Below are positions 47,995-56,498 of a stretch of DNA of 64,000 bases, one piece after another. Position numbers and translations under genes: made by a program. Source of the DNA: Alterinioella nitratireducens (GTDB taxonomy: Bacteria; Pseudomonadota; Alphaproteobacteria; Rhodobacterales; Rhodobacteraceae); the NCBI RefSeq assembly GCF_013155465.1, contig NZ_JABJVX010000004.1, forward strand, positions 328,596 to 392,595. The letters are read 5' to 3'. The notes below the pieces were generated by a model that saw nothing but the letters and a program-made list of their open reading frames with translations, did not search any database and was not told where the DNA came from. The stretch's first letter is position 1, and each line of letters opens with the position of its first letter.

Positions 47995-48966
47995 TCACAT
48001 CTCGCGGCGGATCTGGCCATAGGCCAGCATCGCGAAGAGGCCGGTTCCGCCGATGACATTGCCGACCAGGACCGGCAGGATGTGGTGGCTGAACGCCGTC
48101 AGCGGACCCAGTTCGCCGATCACCACCAGCGCGAAAATCTCGGTGGATCCCGCGATCACATGGGTGAAATCCCCCGCCGCGATCAGCCAGGTGAAGAGGA
48201 TGATCACAAGGGCCTCGGACCTCTTGGCCGAAGGCAGCATCCAGACCACGGCGGCGATGAAAAAGCCCGCCGGAATGCCGCGCAACAGGGCCGCCGCCGG
48301 GTCGATCGCGGCGACATGGCGCGAGATGTCCAGGATGGCGGCCAGAATCTCATCGGTGACGATGCCGCCATGCACGGTGATGGCGGCGGTCAGCAGGGTG
48401 CCCACCATGTTGGCGACGAAAACGATCCCCCAAAGCCGCGCGGTGCGGGCGAAACGGTAGCGCGAGGGGCACGCCAGCACCGGCAGGACCACCGAGATCG
48501 TGTTCTCGGTGAAAAGCTGTAGGCGGCACATGATCACCAGCACGAAACCGAGGCTGTAGCCAAAGCTCTCGATCAGCCTGAGATAGGGATGCTCTGCCCC
48601 CAGGCCCGAGCGGATCGTGGCCTCGGCCAGCACCGAGGTGGAGATGCCGATGCCCGCCGCCACGCCCGACCACCAGAGCGAGGCCTGCGGGCGCTCCAAC
48701 TCCTCCTCGCCCTCGCGCAGGATCACCGAATAGACCGTGATCGCCGACAATCTGCGATGATCGGTGACGTCCTCAAGTTCCAGGTCGGTCAGGGCTTCTT
48801 CGGCAATGGTGGGGGTCTTCTCGCGGGACTTGCGCTTGTCGACCTTGGGTTTGGCGCCGCCGTCGCGATCCGGATCGTCGCCCGGCGAATCGCTGGCGGA
48901 GGCCGGTTTTTCGGTGTCCTCGGAAATGGTCTGGTCCCCTGTCGCTGTGTCGGTGCCTGCGGACAT
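47995..48966 (-). CDS. formate/nitrite transporter (FNT) family protein
   Basis: 323 residues from the ATG at 48966; a TTG 12 codons upstream is possible. A charged cytoplasmic N-terminus of about 75 residues (PKVDKRKSREKTPTIAEEAL) is followed by six helices. FNT features are ITVHGGIVTDEILAAI, GIPAGFFIAAVVWML, FTWLIAAGDFTHVIAGS and VGNVIGGTGLFAMLAYGQ. Channels of this family pass formate, nitrite or hydrosulfide. The long hydrophilic N-terminus is like the yfdC-type branch. Confidence 0.88.
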   Translation of the reverse strand: MSAGTDTATGDQTISEDTEKPASASDSPGDDPDRDGGAKPKVDKRKSREKTPTIAEEALTDLELEDVTDHRRLSAITVYSVILREGEEELERPQASLWWSGVAAGIGISTSVLAEATIRSGLGAEHPYLRLIESFGYSLGFVLVIMCRLQLFTENTISVVLPVLACPSRYRFARTARLWGIVFVANMVGTLLTAAITVHGGIVTDEILAAILDISRHVAAIDPAAALLRGIPAGFFIAAVVWMLPSAKRSEALVIILFTWLIAAGDFTHVIAGSTEIFALVVIGELGPLTAFSHHILPVLVGNVIGGTGLFAMLAYGQIRREM

Positions 48967-49038
48967 CGACGATGTGTCGGCAGGCGGGCACGTGTCTGTC
49001 AACGCGCGCCTGCGTCGGAAAGTTCCGACAAGGGGCCG

Positions 49039-50250
49039 CTACCCCGTGCGCCCGGTGCCCAACCCCGCACGCATCAGCGCCACGCGCACCGGCTTGACCT
49101 TGTAGAACGCGCGCAACGCCCGCATCCGCATGTCGCGCAAGGTTTGGGCTTCCACCATCGAGGCGCGGTTGAGCGCGTCGATCCCCGCCACCCGCGCCCG
49201 GACCTCCGCGTGACGCGCCTTGTGATAGGCCGCAAGCATGTCCCGCTGCCCGAGCCCGCCTGGGTCCGCCTCGGCCAGGTCCAGCAGGGCGGCCAGATCG
49301 CCCAGGCTCATGTTCAGCCCCTGCGCGCCGATGGGGGGCACCACATGCGCGGCCTCGGCCACCAGCGCCAGCCGCGTGCCCTCCATCCGCTCGGCAACCT
49401 GGGAAATGATCGGCCAGACCGTGCGCGCCGAGGCCAGGTTCAGCGGCCCGTAGAGACCCGCCGAGCGCGCCGTCATCTCCGTCTCGAAGGCCGGGACGTC
49501 GAGATCGGCCAGCCGCGCCACCTCCGGCCCTGTCTCCATCCACACCACCGCCGAGCTTGGCCGCCCGTCGTGATCGGGCAGCGGCACCAGCGTGAAGGGC
49601 CCGCCCGTGCGGTGCACCTCGGTCGAAACGCCGCCATGCGGGGCGTCATGCGTCACCGCGAAGGCCAGCGCCTTCTGCCCGTAGCGCGTGGTCTTGACGT
49701 CGATCCCCGCGGCTTGCCGCATCGGCGAGCCGCGCCCGTCGGCGGCGATGACAAGGCGCGCGCGCAGGCGGGTGTCGTCGTTCAGACCCACCAGCGCCTC
49801 GCGCTCGCGCGCCAGAAGTGACATGGTGCCGGTGCCGGGGCGGAAATCGACGCGCGCCATCCCCTCCAGCGCCGCCACCATTTCCCGCCGCAAGAGCCAG
49901 TTGGGCAGGTTCCAGCCAAAGGGCAGGTCGGAGATGTCGGCGGCGTTGAAATCATGGATCACGCGCGGCTCGGGCGCTTCGCCGCCCGCGTCCACGATGC
50001 GCATGATCTGGAGCGCGCTGGCATGCGGTTCCAGCCGGTCCCAGAGGCCCGCGCGCTGAAGGAACCCGCGCGCCGGTTGCAGGAAGGCGGTGGTGCGCAG
50101 GTCCGAACCTTGCGCCTCGCGCGCGGTGACGGGTGGTGCGGGATCGACGCAGATGACGGAGAATCCCGCCGCGCCGAACGCCGCCGCCGCCGTCAGCCCG
50201 GCAATCCCGCCGCCCGAGACAAGCACATCACAATCGAATTGGTCGGACAT
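49039..50250 (-). CDS. UbiH/UbiF family FAD-dependent hydroxylase
   Basis: 403 residues. FAD motif VLVSGGGIAGLTAAAAFGAA, DG motif VIAADGRGSPMRQAAG and the family signature LVAEAAHVVPPIGAQGLNM. Likely a ring hydroxylase of ubiquinone biosynthesis. The usual GDAAH reads AEAAH, as in several Rhodobacteraceae relatives (from memory). Which ring position it hydroxylates is not certain. Confidence 0.9.
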   Translation of the reverse strand: MSDQFDCDVLVSGGGIAGLTAAAAFGAAGFSVICVDPAPPVTAREAQGSDLRTTAFLQPARGFLQRAGLWDRLEPHASALQIMRIVDAGGEAPEPRVIHDFNAADISDLPFGWNLPNWLLRREMVAALEGMARVDFRPGTGTMSLLAREREALVGLNDDTRLRARLVIAADGRGSPMRQAAGIDVKTTRYGQKALAFAVTHDAPHGGVSTEVHRTGGPFTLVPLPDHDGRPSSAVVWMETGPEVARLADLDVPAFETEMTARSAGLYGPLNLASARTVWPIISQVAERMEGTRLALVAEAAHVVPPIGAQGLNMSLGDLAALLDLAEADPGGLGQRDMLAAYHKARHAEVRARVAGIDALNRASMVEAQTLRDMRMRALRAFYKVKPVRVALMRAGLGTGRTG

Positions 50251-50329
50251 CGCGGGGCCTCTTCATGCGTTCCCCCCCTGATCTAGGCCCTCGGCGCGGC
50301 AGGGGCCAAGCGGCAGATGCGCGCGGCCT

Positions 50330-50977
50330 TCACGCGACCAGCCGCGCGAGGAACCCGCCCAGATCATCGGTATGGTGGTGGATGTGATCGGCGGGGTCGG
50401 CGACGGGTGCCACTTGCACCGTGCGCATCCCCATCGCGTGGGGGGCGGCCAGGTTGCGCGGATCATCCTCGAACATCGCGGCGCGGGCGGGGGTCAACCC
50501 GTCGCGGGCAAAGACGGCATCAAAGGCGCGCCGCTCGGGCTTGGGGCGGAAGCCTGCATGTTCGACGCCATAGACCGCATCGAAGAGGCCCGCCAACCCG
50601 CGCGCCGCGATCACGTTCTCGGCGTAGGGCGCGGTGCCGTTGGTATAGACGATGCGCCGCCCCGGCAGCGCCCTGATCCGCGCGGCGAGGTCAGCGTCGG
50701 GCACCAGCACGGAAAAGTCGATCTCATGCACCTCGCTCAGGTAGGGGCCGGGATCGACCCCGTGAATATCCATCAGCCCGGCCAGCGTGGTGCCATGCTC
50801 GCGCCAGTATTTGGTGCGCAGGTGGTTGGCCTCGTCGCGGCCCACTTTGAGCGCCTCCATGACAAAGGCCGTCATCTTGACGTTGATCTGGTCGAACAGC
50901 GCCATTTCCGGCGGGTAGAGCGTGTGATCGAGGTCGAAAACCCAGGTCTCGACATGGGCGAAGTGCTGCGCGGGCAT
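50330..50977 (-). CDS. HAD-family pyrimidine 5'-nucleotidase
   Basis: 215 residues. HAD motif I is VFDLDHTLYP, motif II VYTNGTAPYAENV, and motif III/IV KPERRAFDAV with MFEDDPRNLAAP. It resembles Sdt1-type pyrimidine nucleotidases (subfamily IA). Start at 50977. Divergent from the GntR regulator. Confidence 0.9.
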   Translation of the reverse strand: MPAQHFAHVETWVFDLDHTLYPPEMALFDQINVKMTAFVMEALKVGRDEANHLRTKYWREHGTTLAGLMDIHGVDPGPYLSEVHEIDFSVLVPDADLAARIRALPGRRIVYTNGTAPYAENVIAARGLAGLFDAVYGVEHAGFRPKPERRAFDAVFARDGLTPARAAMFEDDPRNLAAPHAMGMRTVQVAPVADPADHIHHHTDDLGGFLARLVA

Positions 50978-51048
50978 GAGGCGTCCTTGTCAGGGTTGCG
51001 CTTGGGGCGGGGCCGCCCTAGCCTTGCCCGAAATCGAAGGAGGAGCCA

Positions 51049-51690
51049 ATGGCCAGCGGCAAAGCGCCCCAAAAAGATGCCTATGCGCTGATCCTTCAGG
51101 CGATCGACCGGGGGCTCTACCGGCCCGGCGACCGGCTGGTCGAATCGGAACTGGCCGAGCGCTTCGGCGTCTCGCGCACGCCCATTCGCGAGGCGCTGCA
51201 ACGGCTTGAAACGCAAGGGCTTCTGGCGCGGGACGGGCGCAGCCTGATCGTGGCGTCGCTGGATCACGGCCAGATGGCGCAGCTTTACGTGGTGCGGGCA
51301 GAGCTTGAGGGGCTGGCCGCGCGTCTCGCCGCGCAGCATGCCAGCCCCGAGGAGATCCGCGTCATGCAGGAGATGGTGGCCGCCGATCAGGCGCTGGTCA
51401 ACGATCCGGACGCGCTGGCGCTGGCCAACCGGCGCTTTCACCGGCAGATCCACCTGGCCTCGCATAACACCTACCTGGTGCAGCAACTGGACCTCGTGCA
51501 TCGCTCGATGGCGCTGATGGCGACCACGTCGCTGGCCGCCGAGGGCCGCGGCCCCGTGGCGCTGGAGGAGCATTCCGAGATCGTCGCCGCGATTGCCGCG
51601 CGCGATGGTGACCGGGCGGCGCAGGCGCTGAAGGATCACCTCTCGACGGCGTTCGAGGTGCGGCTGAAGGAAGAGGCGGCCTCGATCTGA
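51049..51690 (+). CDS. GntR family transcriptional regulator (FCD domain)
   Basis: 213 residues. Winged HTH in ALILQAIDRGLYRPGDRLVE and FGVSRTPIREALQRLETQGL, then an all-helical FCD effector domain (VVRAELEGLAARLAAQHASP and RFHRQIHLASHNTYL with metal-binding His). A strong AAGGAGGAG site precedes the ATG. The 3' end overlaps the glycosyltransferase gene by 55 bp on the opposite strand. Confidence 0.93.
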   Translation: MASGKAPQKDAYALILQAIDRGLYRPGDRLVESELAERFGVSRTPIREALQRLETQGLLARDGRSLIVASLDHGQMAQLYVVRAELEGLAARLAAQHASPEEIRVMQEMVAADQALVNDPDALALANRRFHRQIHLASHNTYLVQQLDLVHRSMALMATTSLAAEGRGPVALEEHSEIVAAIAARDGDRAAQALKDHLSTAFEVRLKEEAASI

Positions 51691-53582
51691 AGGCTCGCCG
51701 CCCTGCGCCCGGTCGAGAAGCGGCCATGTTCGGTCTTGCGCCAATGGAACGGGCGATGCGCCAGCTCGATCAGGCCGAGGATCGCGGCGGCGCTGGCCAG
51801 CAGGAAATACACATCCAGGAGCGGGATCCACCAGCGCAGGCTGCGGTGCCGCGCAAGCCGCGAGGCACGCCAGGCGGCGAGGAAGGTCAGCGCCTGACTG
51901 GCCAGGAAGAACAGCGCCAGCCCGAGGTAGCCGCGCGTGGTCAGGAACTGGTCCAGCGGATGCCAGAGCCCGAAGAGCTTGACCACCAGGGTCCACAGAA
52001 GCGGGGCCATCGCAAAGCCCAGGACCGCGCCCAGAAGCTGCGCCTGGAAGCCGATGAAACGCTTGGCCCCGAGGTCGCGCCACAGCTGCACCGGGTCGCG
52101 CATATGGGTGGCCCAGGTCATCGCGTAGCCCTTGAGCCAGCGCGAGCGCTGCTTGATCCAGGGCAGCACGGCGGCGTTGGCCTCCTCGAACGTGGTGGTC
52201 TCGACGATCTCGGTGCGGTAGCCGCGCCGCACCAGGCGCAGGCCCAGATCGGCATCCTCGGTTACGTTATGTGCGTCCCAGGCGCCCATATCCTCCAGCG
52301 CGTCGCGGCGGAAGAACAGCGTGGTGCCCCCGAGCGGCACGAAGAGGCCGAGGCGCTGCACACCGGGCAGCATCAGCCGGAACCAGGTGGCGTATTCCAG
52401 CGTGAAACAGCGGCTCAGCCAGTTATGCGTCGGGTTGTAGTAATCCAGCTGGCCTTGCAGGCAGACCACATCGGGCGGCATCTCGGCGAAGCGCCTGGCG
52501 ACCTTGCGGATCTGGTCGGGCTCGGGCGCATCCTCGGCGTCATAGACCCCGACGATGGTGCCGCGCGCGAAATTCAACGCGTAATTCATCGCGCGTGGCT
52601 TGGTGCGCGGCTCGCCCGGCGGGACGATCACGGCGCGCATCCAGGCGGGCAGGGTCACGTCGCGCAGGGCGGCGCGGGTGGTGGTGTCGCCATGTTCGAC
52701 GATCAGCAGCACGTCGAGCAATTCGCGCGGGTAATCCAGCCGCGAGACCCGCGCGATCAGTTGCCCCGCGATGTCGCGTTCGTGCAGGAGCGGCAGCAGG
52801 ATGGTGACGACCGGCATCCGGCGGATCGGCGGCGGCTTGTCCCTCGCTGCCTGCATCGCGCGGTAGGGGCTGGAAAAGAACTCGGCCTGAAGGGCCAGCC
52901 ATTTCACGCCCGTGTTGATGACGGAAATGCCAATCGCGGTTCCGAAAAGCAGCGCCACGACCGCGCCGGGGGCCACCAGCGCGAGCCCCACCAGAACCAG
53001 CAGCGCGGCCAGCCAGCGCCGCAGGGCGCGGTCGGCGGACCAGTCGCGGCAGCTGAACGTGCCGGGCGTGCGCGCCTCGGCGGCGCGGGCCAGCGCATCG
53101 CCATAGGCCTGGGTCAGGAGGGTGTGCATCCGCTCACGCCCCGCCAGCGCCAGCAGGATCGGCCCGTCATGGTCGATCGCGGCGCGAATCGCATCGGCGC
53201 GGTCGGGCCGGTTGGTCAGCACCACCAGCGCCGCCCCCGCCCGCCGCCAGGGCAGCGCATTCAGCGCGGCGGCGGTCTTGGCGGGCAGATGCGCGGCCAG
53301 GGCCGGGTCCGGCCCCGCGCCGCCGGTATCGGCCAGACGGGTGCCGAATTGCGTCGAGAGGGCGCGCAGAAGCTGCACCTCGGAGATCACGCCATGCGCC
53401 ATCAGGATCTCGCCCAAGGGCAGGTTCTGGTGCCTTTGCAACGCCAGCGCGGTCAGCATGTCGTCTTGCGTGATCGCGCCCTGGTCGAGCAGAATCTCCG
53501 CCAGCCGGGGCCGTGCCGCCCCGCTTGCCGTCACCGCGCGCAGATGCGGGCGGCCTTGTCGTGACACAGGTCGGTCGGCCAT
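51636..53582 (-). CDS. membrane glycosyltransferase family 2 with N-terminal MshEN domain
   Basis: 648 residues from the ATG at 53582; a TTG at 53615 is an alternative. Residues about 23-80 form a double MshEN-type motif (RLAEILLDQGAITQDDMLTA and PLGEILMAHGVISEVQLLRA), a known c-di-GMP-binding module. Then two helices, a GT2 domain with the DxD-like VYDAEDAPEPDQ, TEDADLGLRLVRRGY and QRSRWLKGY, and several C-terminal helices. It likely makes or exports a surface polysaccharide under c-di-GMP control. It lies downstream of carA. Confidence 0.9.
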   Translation of the reverse strand: MADRPVSRQGRPHLRAVTASGAARPRLAEILLDQGAITQDDMLTALALQRHQNLPLGEILMAHGVISEVQLLRALSTQFGTRLADTGGAGPDPALAAHLPAKTAAALNALPWRRAGAALVVLTNRPDRADAIRAAIDHDGPILLALAGRERMHTLLTQAYGDALARAAEARTPGTFSCRDWSADRALRRWLAALLVLVGLALVAPGAVVALLFGTAIGISVINTGVKWLALQAEFFSSPYRAMQAARDKPPPIRRMPVVTILLPLLHERDIAGQLIARVSRLDYPRELLDVLLIVEHGDTTTRAALRDVTLPAWMRAVIVPPGEPRTKPRAMNYALNFARGTIVGVYDAEDAPEPDQIRKVARRFAEMPPDVVCLQGQLDYYNPTHNWLSRCFTLEYATWFRLMLPGVQRLGLFVPLGGTTLFFRRDALEDMGAWDAHNVTEDADLGLRLVRRGYRTEIVETTTFEEANAAVLPWIKQRSRWLKGYAMTWATHMRDPVQLWRDLGAKRFIGFQAQLLGAVLGFAMAPLLWTLVVKLFGLWHPLDQFLTTRGYLGLALFFLASQALTFLAAWRASRLARHRSLRWWIPLLDVYFLLASAAAILGLIELAHRPFHWRKTEHGRFSTGRRAASLQIEAASSFSRTSNAVER

Positions 53583-53697
53583 TTCGGTGATCTGGCGCGT
53601 TTCAGCCAAAGTCAATTGTCCCCGGACGGTTCTGCCCGGAGATCACCAGAAGCCACAAGTCCTAATAAATGATTAAAACCCGGTCGGTTGGCACGGT

Positions 53698-54852
53698 TTA
53701 TGCCGGTTCCGCCGCGCGGTCCTTCATGGCGGCGACGAAGCGTTCGAACAGGTAGTAGCTGTCCTGCGGGCCGGGGCTGGCCTCGGGGTGGTATTGCACC
53801 GAGAAGACCGGCTTGCCGGTGACGCGGATACCGCAATTCGAGCCATCGAAGAGCGAGACATGGGTTTCCTCGACACCCTCGGGCAGGGACTGGCTGTCGA
53901 CCGTGAAGCCGTGATTCATCGAGGTGATCTCGACCTTGCCGGTGGTGTGATCCTTGACCGGGTGATTGGCACCGTGGTGGCCGTGGCTCATCTTGACGGT
54001 CTTGGCGCCAAGCGCCAGCGCCAGCATCTGGTGACCCAGGCAGATGCCGAAGACGGGAAGATCGGCGGCCAGCACGTCCTTGATCATCGGCACCGCGTAG
54101 GCACCGGTCGCCGCCGGATCGCCGGGGCCGTTCGACAGGAACACGCCGTCGGGCTGATGCGCCAGAACCTCCTCGGCGGTGGCGGTGGCGGGCAGGACGG
54201 TGACATCGCAACCGGCGCTGGCCAGGCAACGCAGGATGTTGCGTTTCGCGCCGTAGTCAATCGCCACGACCTTGTGCCCCGGCCCTTCGCGGCGCGGATG
54301 TCCGTCGGGCCAGGCCCACCGCATCTCGTCCCAGGAATAGCTCTGCGCGCAGGTGACATCCTTTGCCAGATCCACGCCCTCCAGCCCGGCGAAATCGCGG
54401 GCGGCCTTGACCAGCGCTTCGAGGTCGAAATTCCCCTCGGGGTCATGCGCAAGTGCCACATGCGGCGCGCCTTGCTGGCGGATCGCGCGCGTGAGCCGCC
54501 GTGTGTCGACGCCGCCGATGCAGATGCGCCCGCGTGCGGCCAGCCATGCCGTGAGCTCCTGCTCGGAGCGCCAGTTCGAGGGCGCGGTCGGATCCCATTT
54601 TACCACCATGCCCTCGGCCACGGGATCGGCGGTCTCGTCATCATCGGTGTTGACGCCGGTATTGCCGATATGGGGGAAGGTGAAGGTCACGATCTGGCCG
54701 GCATAGGAGGGATCGGTCATGATCTCCTGGTAGCCGGTCATCGCGGTGTTGAAGCACAGCTCGGCCACGGTCTGCCCGGTGGCCCCGAAGCCGCGACCGT
54801 AGAAGACTGTTCCGTCAGCAAGAACCAGGCAGGCGGTGGGGCGGTCGGTCAT
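53698..54852 (-). CDS. carA: carbamoyl phosphate synthase small subunit
   Basis: 384 residues. N-terminal CPSase domain (LVLADGTVFYGRGFGATG, then AELCFNTAMTGYQEIMTDP) and C-terminal GATase with catalytic Cys in VFGICLGHQMLALALG and His/Glu in VQYHPEASPGP. It supplies ammonia to CarB for pyrimidine and arginine synthesis. carB is not in the window. Divergent from yqeY. Confidence 0.98.
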   Translation of the reverse strand: MTDRPTACLVLADGTVFYGRGFGATGQTVAELCFNTAMTGYQEIMTDPSYAGQIVTFTFPHIGNTGVNTDDDETADPVAEGMVVKWDPTAPSNWRSEQELTAWLAARGRICIGGVDTRRLTRAIRQQGAPHVALAHDPEGNFDLEALVKAARDFAGLEGVDLAKDVTCAQSYSWDEMRWAWPDGHPRREGPGHKVVAIDYGAKRNILRCLASAGCDVTVLPATATAEEVLAHQPDGVFLSNGPGDPAATGAYAVPMIKDVLAADLPVFGICLGHQMLALALGAKTVKMSHGHHGANHPVKDHTTGKVEITSMNHGFTVDSQSLPEGVEETHVSLFDGSNCGIRVTGKPVFSVQYHPEASPGPQDSYYLFERFVAAMKDRAAEPA

Positions 54853-54995
54853 CGCGCGACTCCATATGTGGCGGGGCAAAATCCGGCGCAACCTAAGGGG
54901 GGCAGGGGGCGGGGTCAAGCGGGGCCGCGACGGGTTGTTGCAGGCTGCCCGATCCCTTATGTTCAGGGGCTGTTGCATAGCCAGGGACAAGCGAA

Positions 54996-55454
54996 ATGCC
55001 ACTGAGGGAACGGATCAACGAGGGCCTGAAAACGGCGATGCGGGAGAAGGACGTCACGCGCCTCTCGACCCTGCGCCTGATCAGCGCCGCCATCAAGGAT
55101 CAGGACATCAACGCGCGCGCCAAGGGCAATTCCGAGGGTGTCAGCGAGGCCGAGGTGCTGGCGATCCTGGGCAAGATGGTCAAGCAGCGCCAGGAAAGCG
55201 CCCGCGCCTATGAGGAAGGCGGGCGGCTGGAACTGGCCGAGAAGGAGCGCGAGGAAATCGCGGTGATCGAGGATTACCTGCCGCGCCAGTTGAGCGAGGA
55301 GGAGGTCGCCAGGGCGGTGGATGATGCGATCGCCGCGACGGGCGCCGACAGCATCCGCGATATGGGACGCGTCATGGGCGTGCTGAAGTCGAAACATACC
55401 GGCCAGATGGATTTCGGCGCGGTCGGCCCGCGGGTGCGCGAACGTCTGTCCTGA
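54996..55454 (+). CDS. GatB/YqeY domain protein
   Basis: 152 residues, all helical. LRERINEGLKTAMREKD, STLRLISAAIKDQDINAR and IEDYLPRQLSEEEVARAV are typical of YqeY, related to the tail of GatB. Role perhaps in tRNA amidation quality control; not established. A 2-nt-loop hairpin CGGCGCGT/ACGCGCCG follows at 55464-55481. Confidence 0.93.
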   Translation: MPLRERINEGLKTAMREKDVTRLSTLRLISAAIKDQDINARAKGNSEGVSEAEVLAILGKMVKQRQESARAYEEGGRLELAEKEREEIAVIEDYLPRQLSEEEVARAVDDAIAATGADSIRDMGRVMGVLKSKHTGQMDFGAVGPRVRERLS

Positions 55455-55964
55455 CCGGGAATACGGCGCGTCAACGCGCCGCGCGGGGCAGGGCGTCGAC
55501 GCCCGGCAGCCCCCGGTCGGGTTTCGGTGCTCATATCGGGAACGGGGGGCCGGGATGTTGCGCGATCTGCGCCCCTCCTGACCCATGCGGAATTAGAGAT
55601 TGGCGGGCCCGCCAAAAGGGCCGCGCGTCATCAAGGTCTTGGTGCGATATCTGGGGAAGGCCCCGCCTTGGCCCGTGTCAGGGGCTGTCTTCGGCTGGTG
55701 ACCCGACCTCATGAAACGCTGCGGGCGAGGGGCAGGGAGGCGCCCCCCGGATCCGCGTTCGGTATACCGGGGACCGGGTATAGCGCGGTTTGACTAAGGA
55801 TCGGTTAACGGCAGAGTTTTTTGGACTCACGCATCTTCTTTGTTCTAGAAATAACCTGGGGGGGGTCGCCATTGTTGCGCCATTGGTCCGAGCTACAATG
55901 GCGACGGGGCTGGCCCCCCGACCGGTCGGATTGCGAAGCAATTCGAAGCCATTGCAGGCGGACC
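55455..55964. other. 510-bp gene-free stretch
   Basis: Contains the hairpin at 55464-55481 and REP-like copy B. The rest is GC-rich sequence without a credible gene; a 88-codon frame at 55527-55793 has no ribosome-binding site or family resemblance. Confidence 0.6.
55832..55946 (+). repeat. REP-like intergenic element, copy B
   Basis: Starts CATCTTCTTTGTTCTAGAAA, has a perfect 11-bp inverted repeat (55865-55875 with 55895-55905) and ends in the 26-nt block 55921-55946 shared exactly with copy A. Confidence 0.8.
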
Positions 55965-56498
55965 CTACCGGTTCGGAAAAATCTCCCGCTCCAAGAGCGC
56001 GTGCAAGTCGCGCCGCTCGAAGGGGGCCAGGAAGGCGCCGATCTCGACCTCGCGGCCCTCGGCCTTCATCGTCACGTAATCGGGCACTTTCCCGCCCTCG
56101 GGAATGCGCCTGACGCGGACCCAGTAGGGGTTGGCCTCCCAGACCTGGGGGGGCTTGCGCGGGGCGTTATGGGCAAGCCGCATCCAGCCGTCCCAGATCA
56201 CCAGTTCCTCGTGCAGTTCCATATCCGACCAGGAGCGTTTCAGCCCCCACCAGATCGCGGCGATGGCGATGAGGACAAAGGGCAGCACACCCCACAGGAC
56301 CGAGCGCCCCAGGACCGCGATGAGCGGCAGCGCCATCAGCCCCGCGGTCAGCCCGATGAACCAGACGAAGCCCGGCGGGGTCAGGGATTTGTGCGGGCGG
56401 AGTGTCAGCACCAGGCGGGGCGTGCCGTGCTCTTCATGAAAAAGGGCCCCGAAATCCTCCGGGGCCCCCTTTGCGTATCTGGTGGTTTCGACCGGCAT
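55965..56498 (-). CDS. DUF2244 domain membrane protein
   Basis: 177 residues from the ATG at 56498, which overlaps the ctaD stop by one base (TGATG). Two helices (GFVWFIGLTAGLMALPLIAV and VLWGVLPFVLIAIAAIWWG) then a soluble domain (RSWSDMELHEELVIWDGW, ending EIGAFLAPFERRDLHALL). Members commonly follow cytochrome oxidase genes; probably helps oxidase biogenesis. Confidence 0.9.
   Translation of the reverse strand: MPVETTRYAKGAPEDFGALFHEEHGTPRLVLTLRPHKSLTPPGFVWFIGLTAGLMALPLIAVLGRSVLWGVLPFVLIAIAAIWWGLKRSWSDMELHEELVIWDGWMRLAHNAPRKPPQVWEANPYWVRVRRIPEGGKVPDYVTMKAEGREVEIGAFLAPFERRDLHALLEREIFPNR

Noticed and set aside
55527..55793. 88-codon frame in the yqeY-DUF2244 gap
   Set aside because: No ribosome-binding site, Arg/Gly/Pro-rich composition, and it overlaps no conserved feature.
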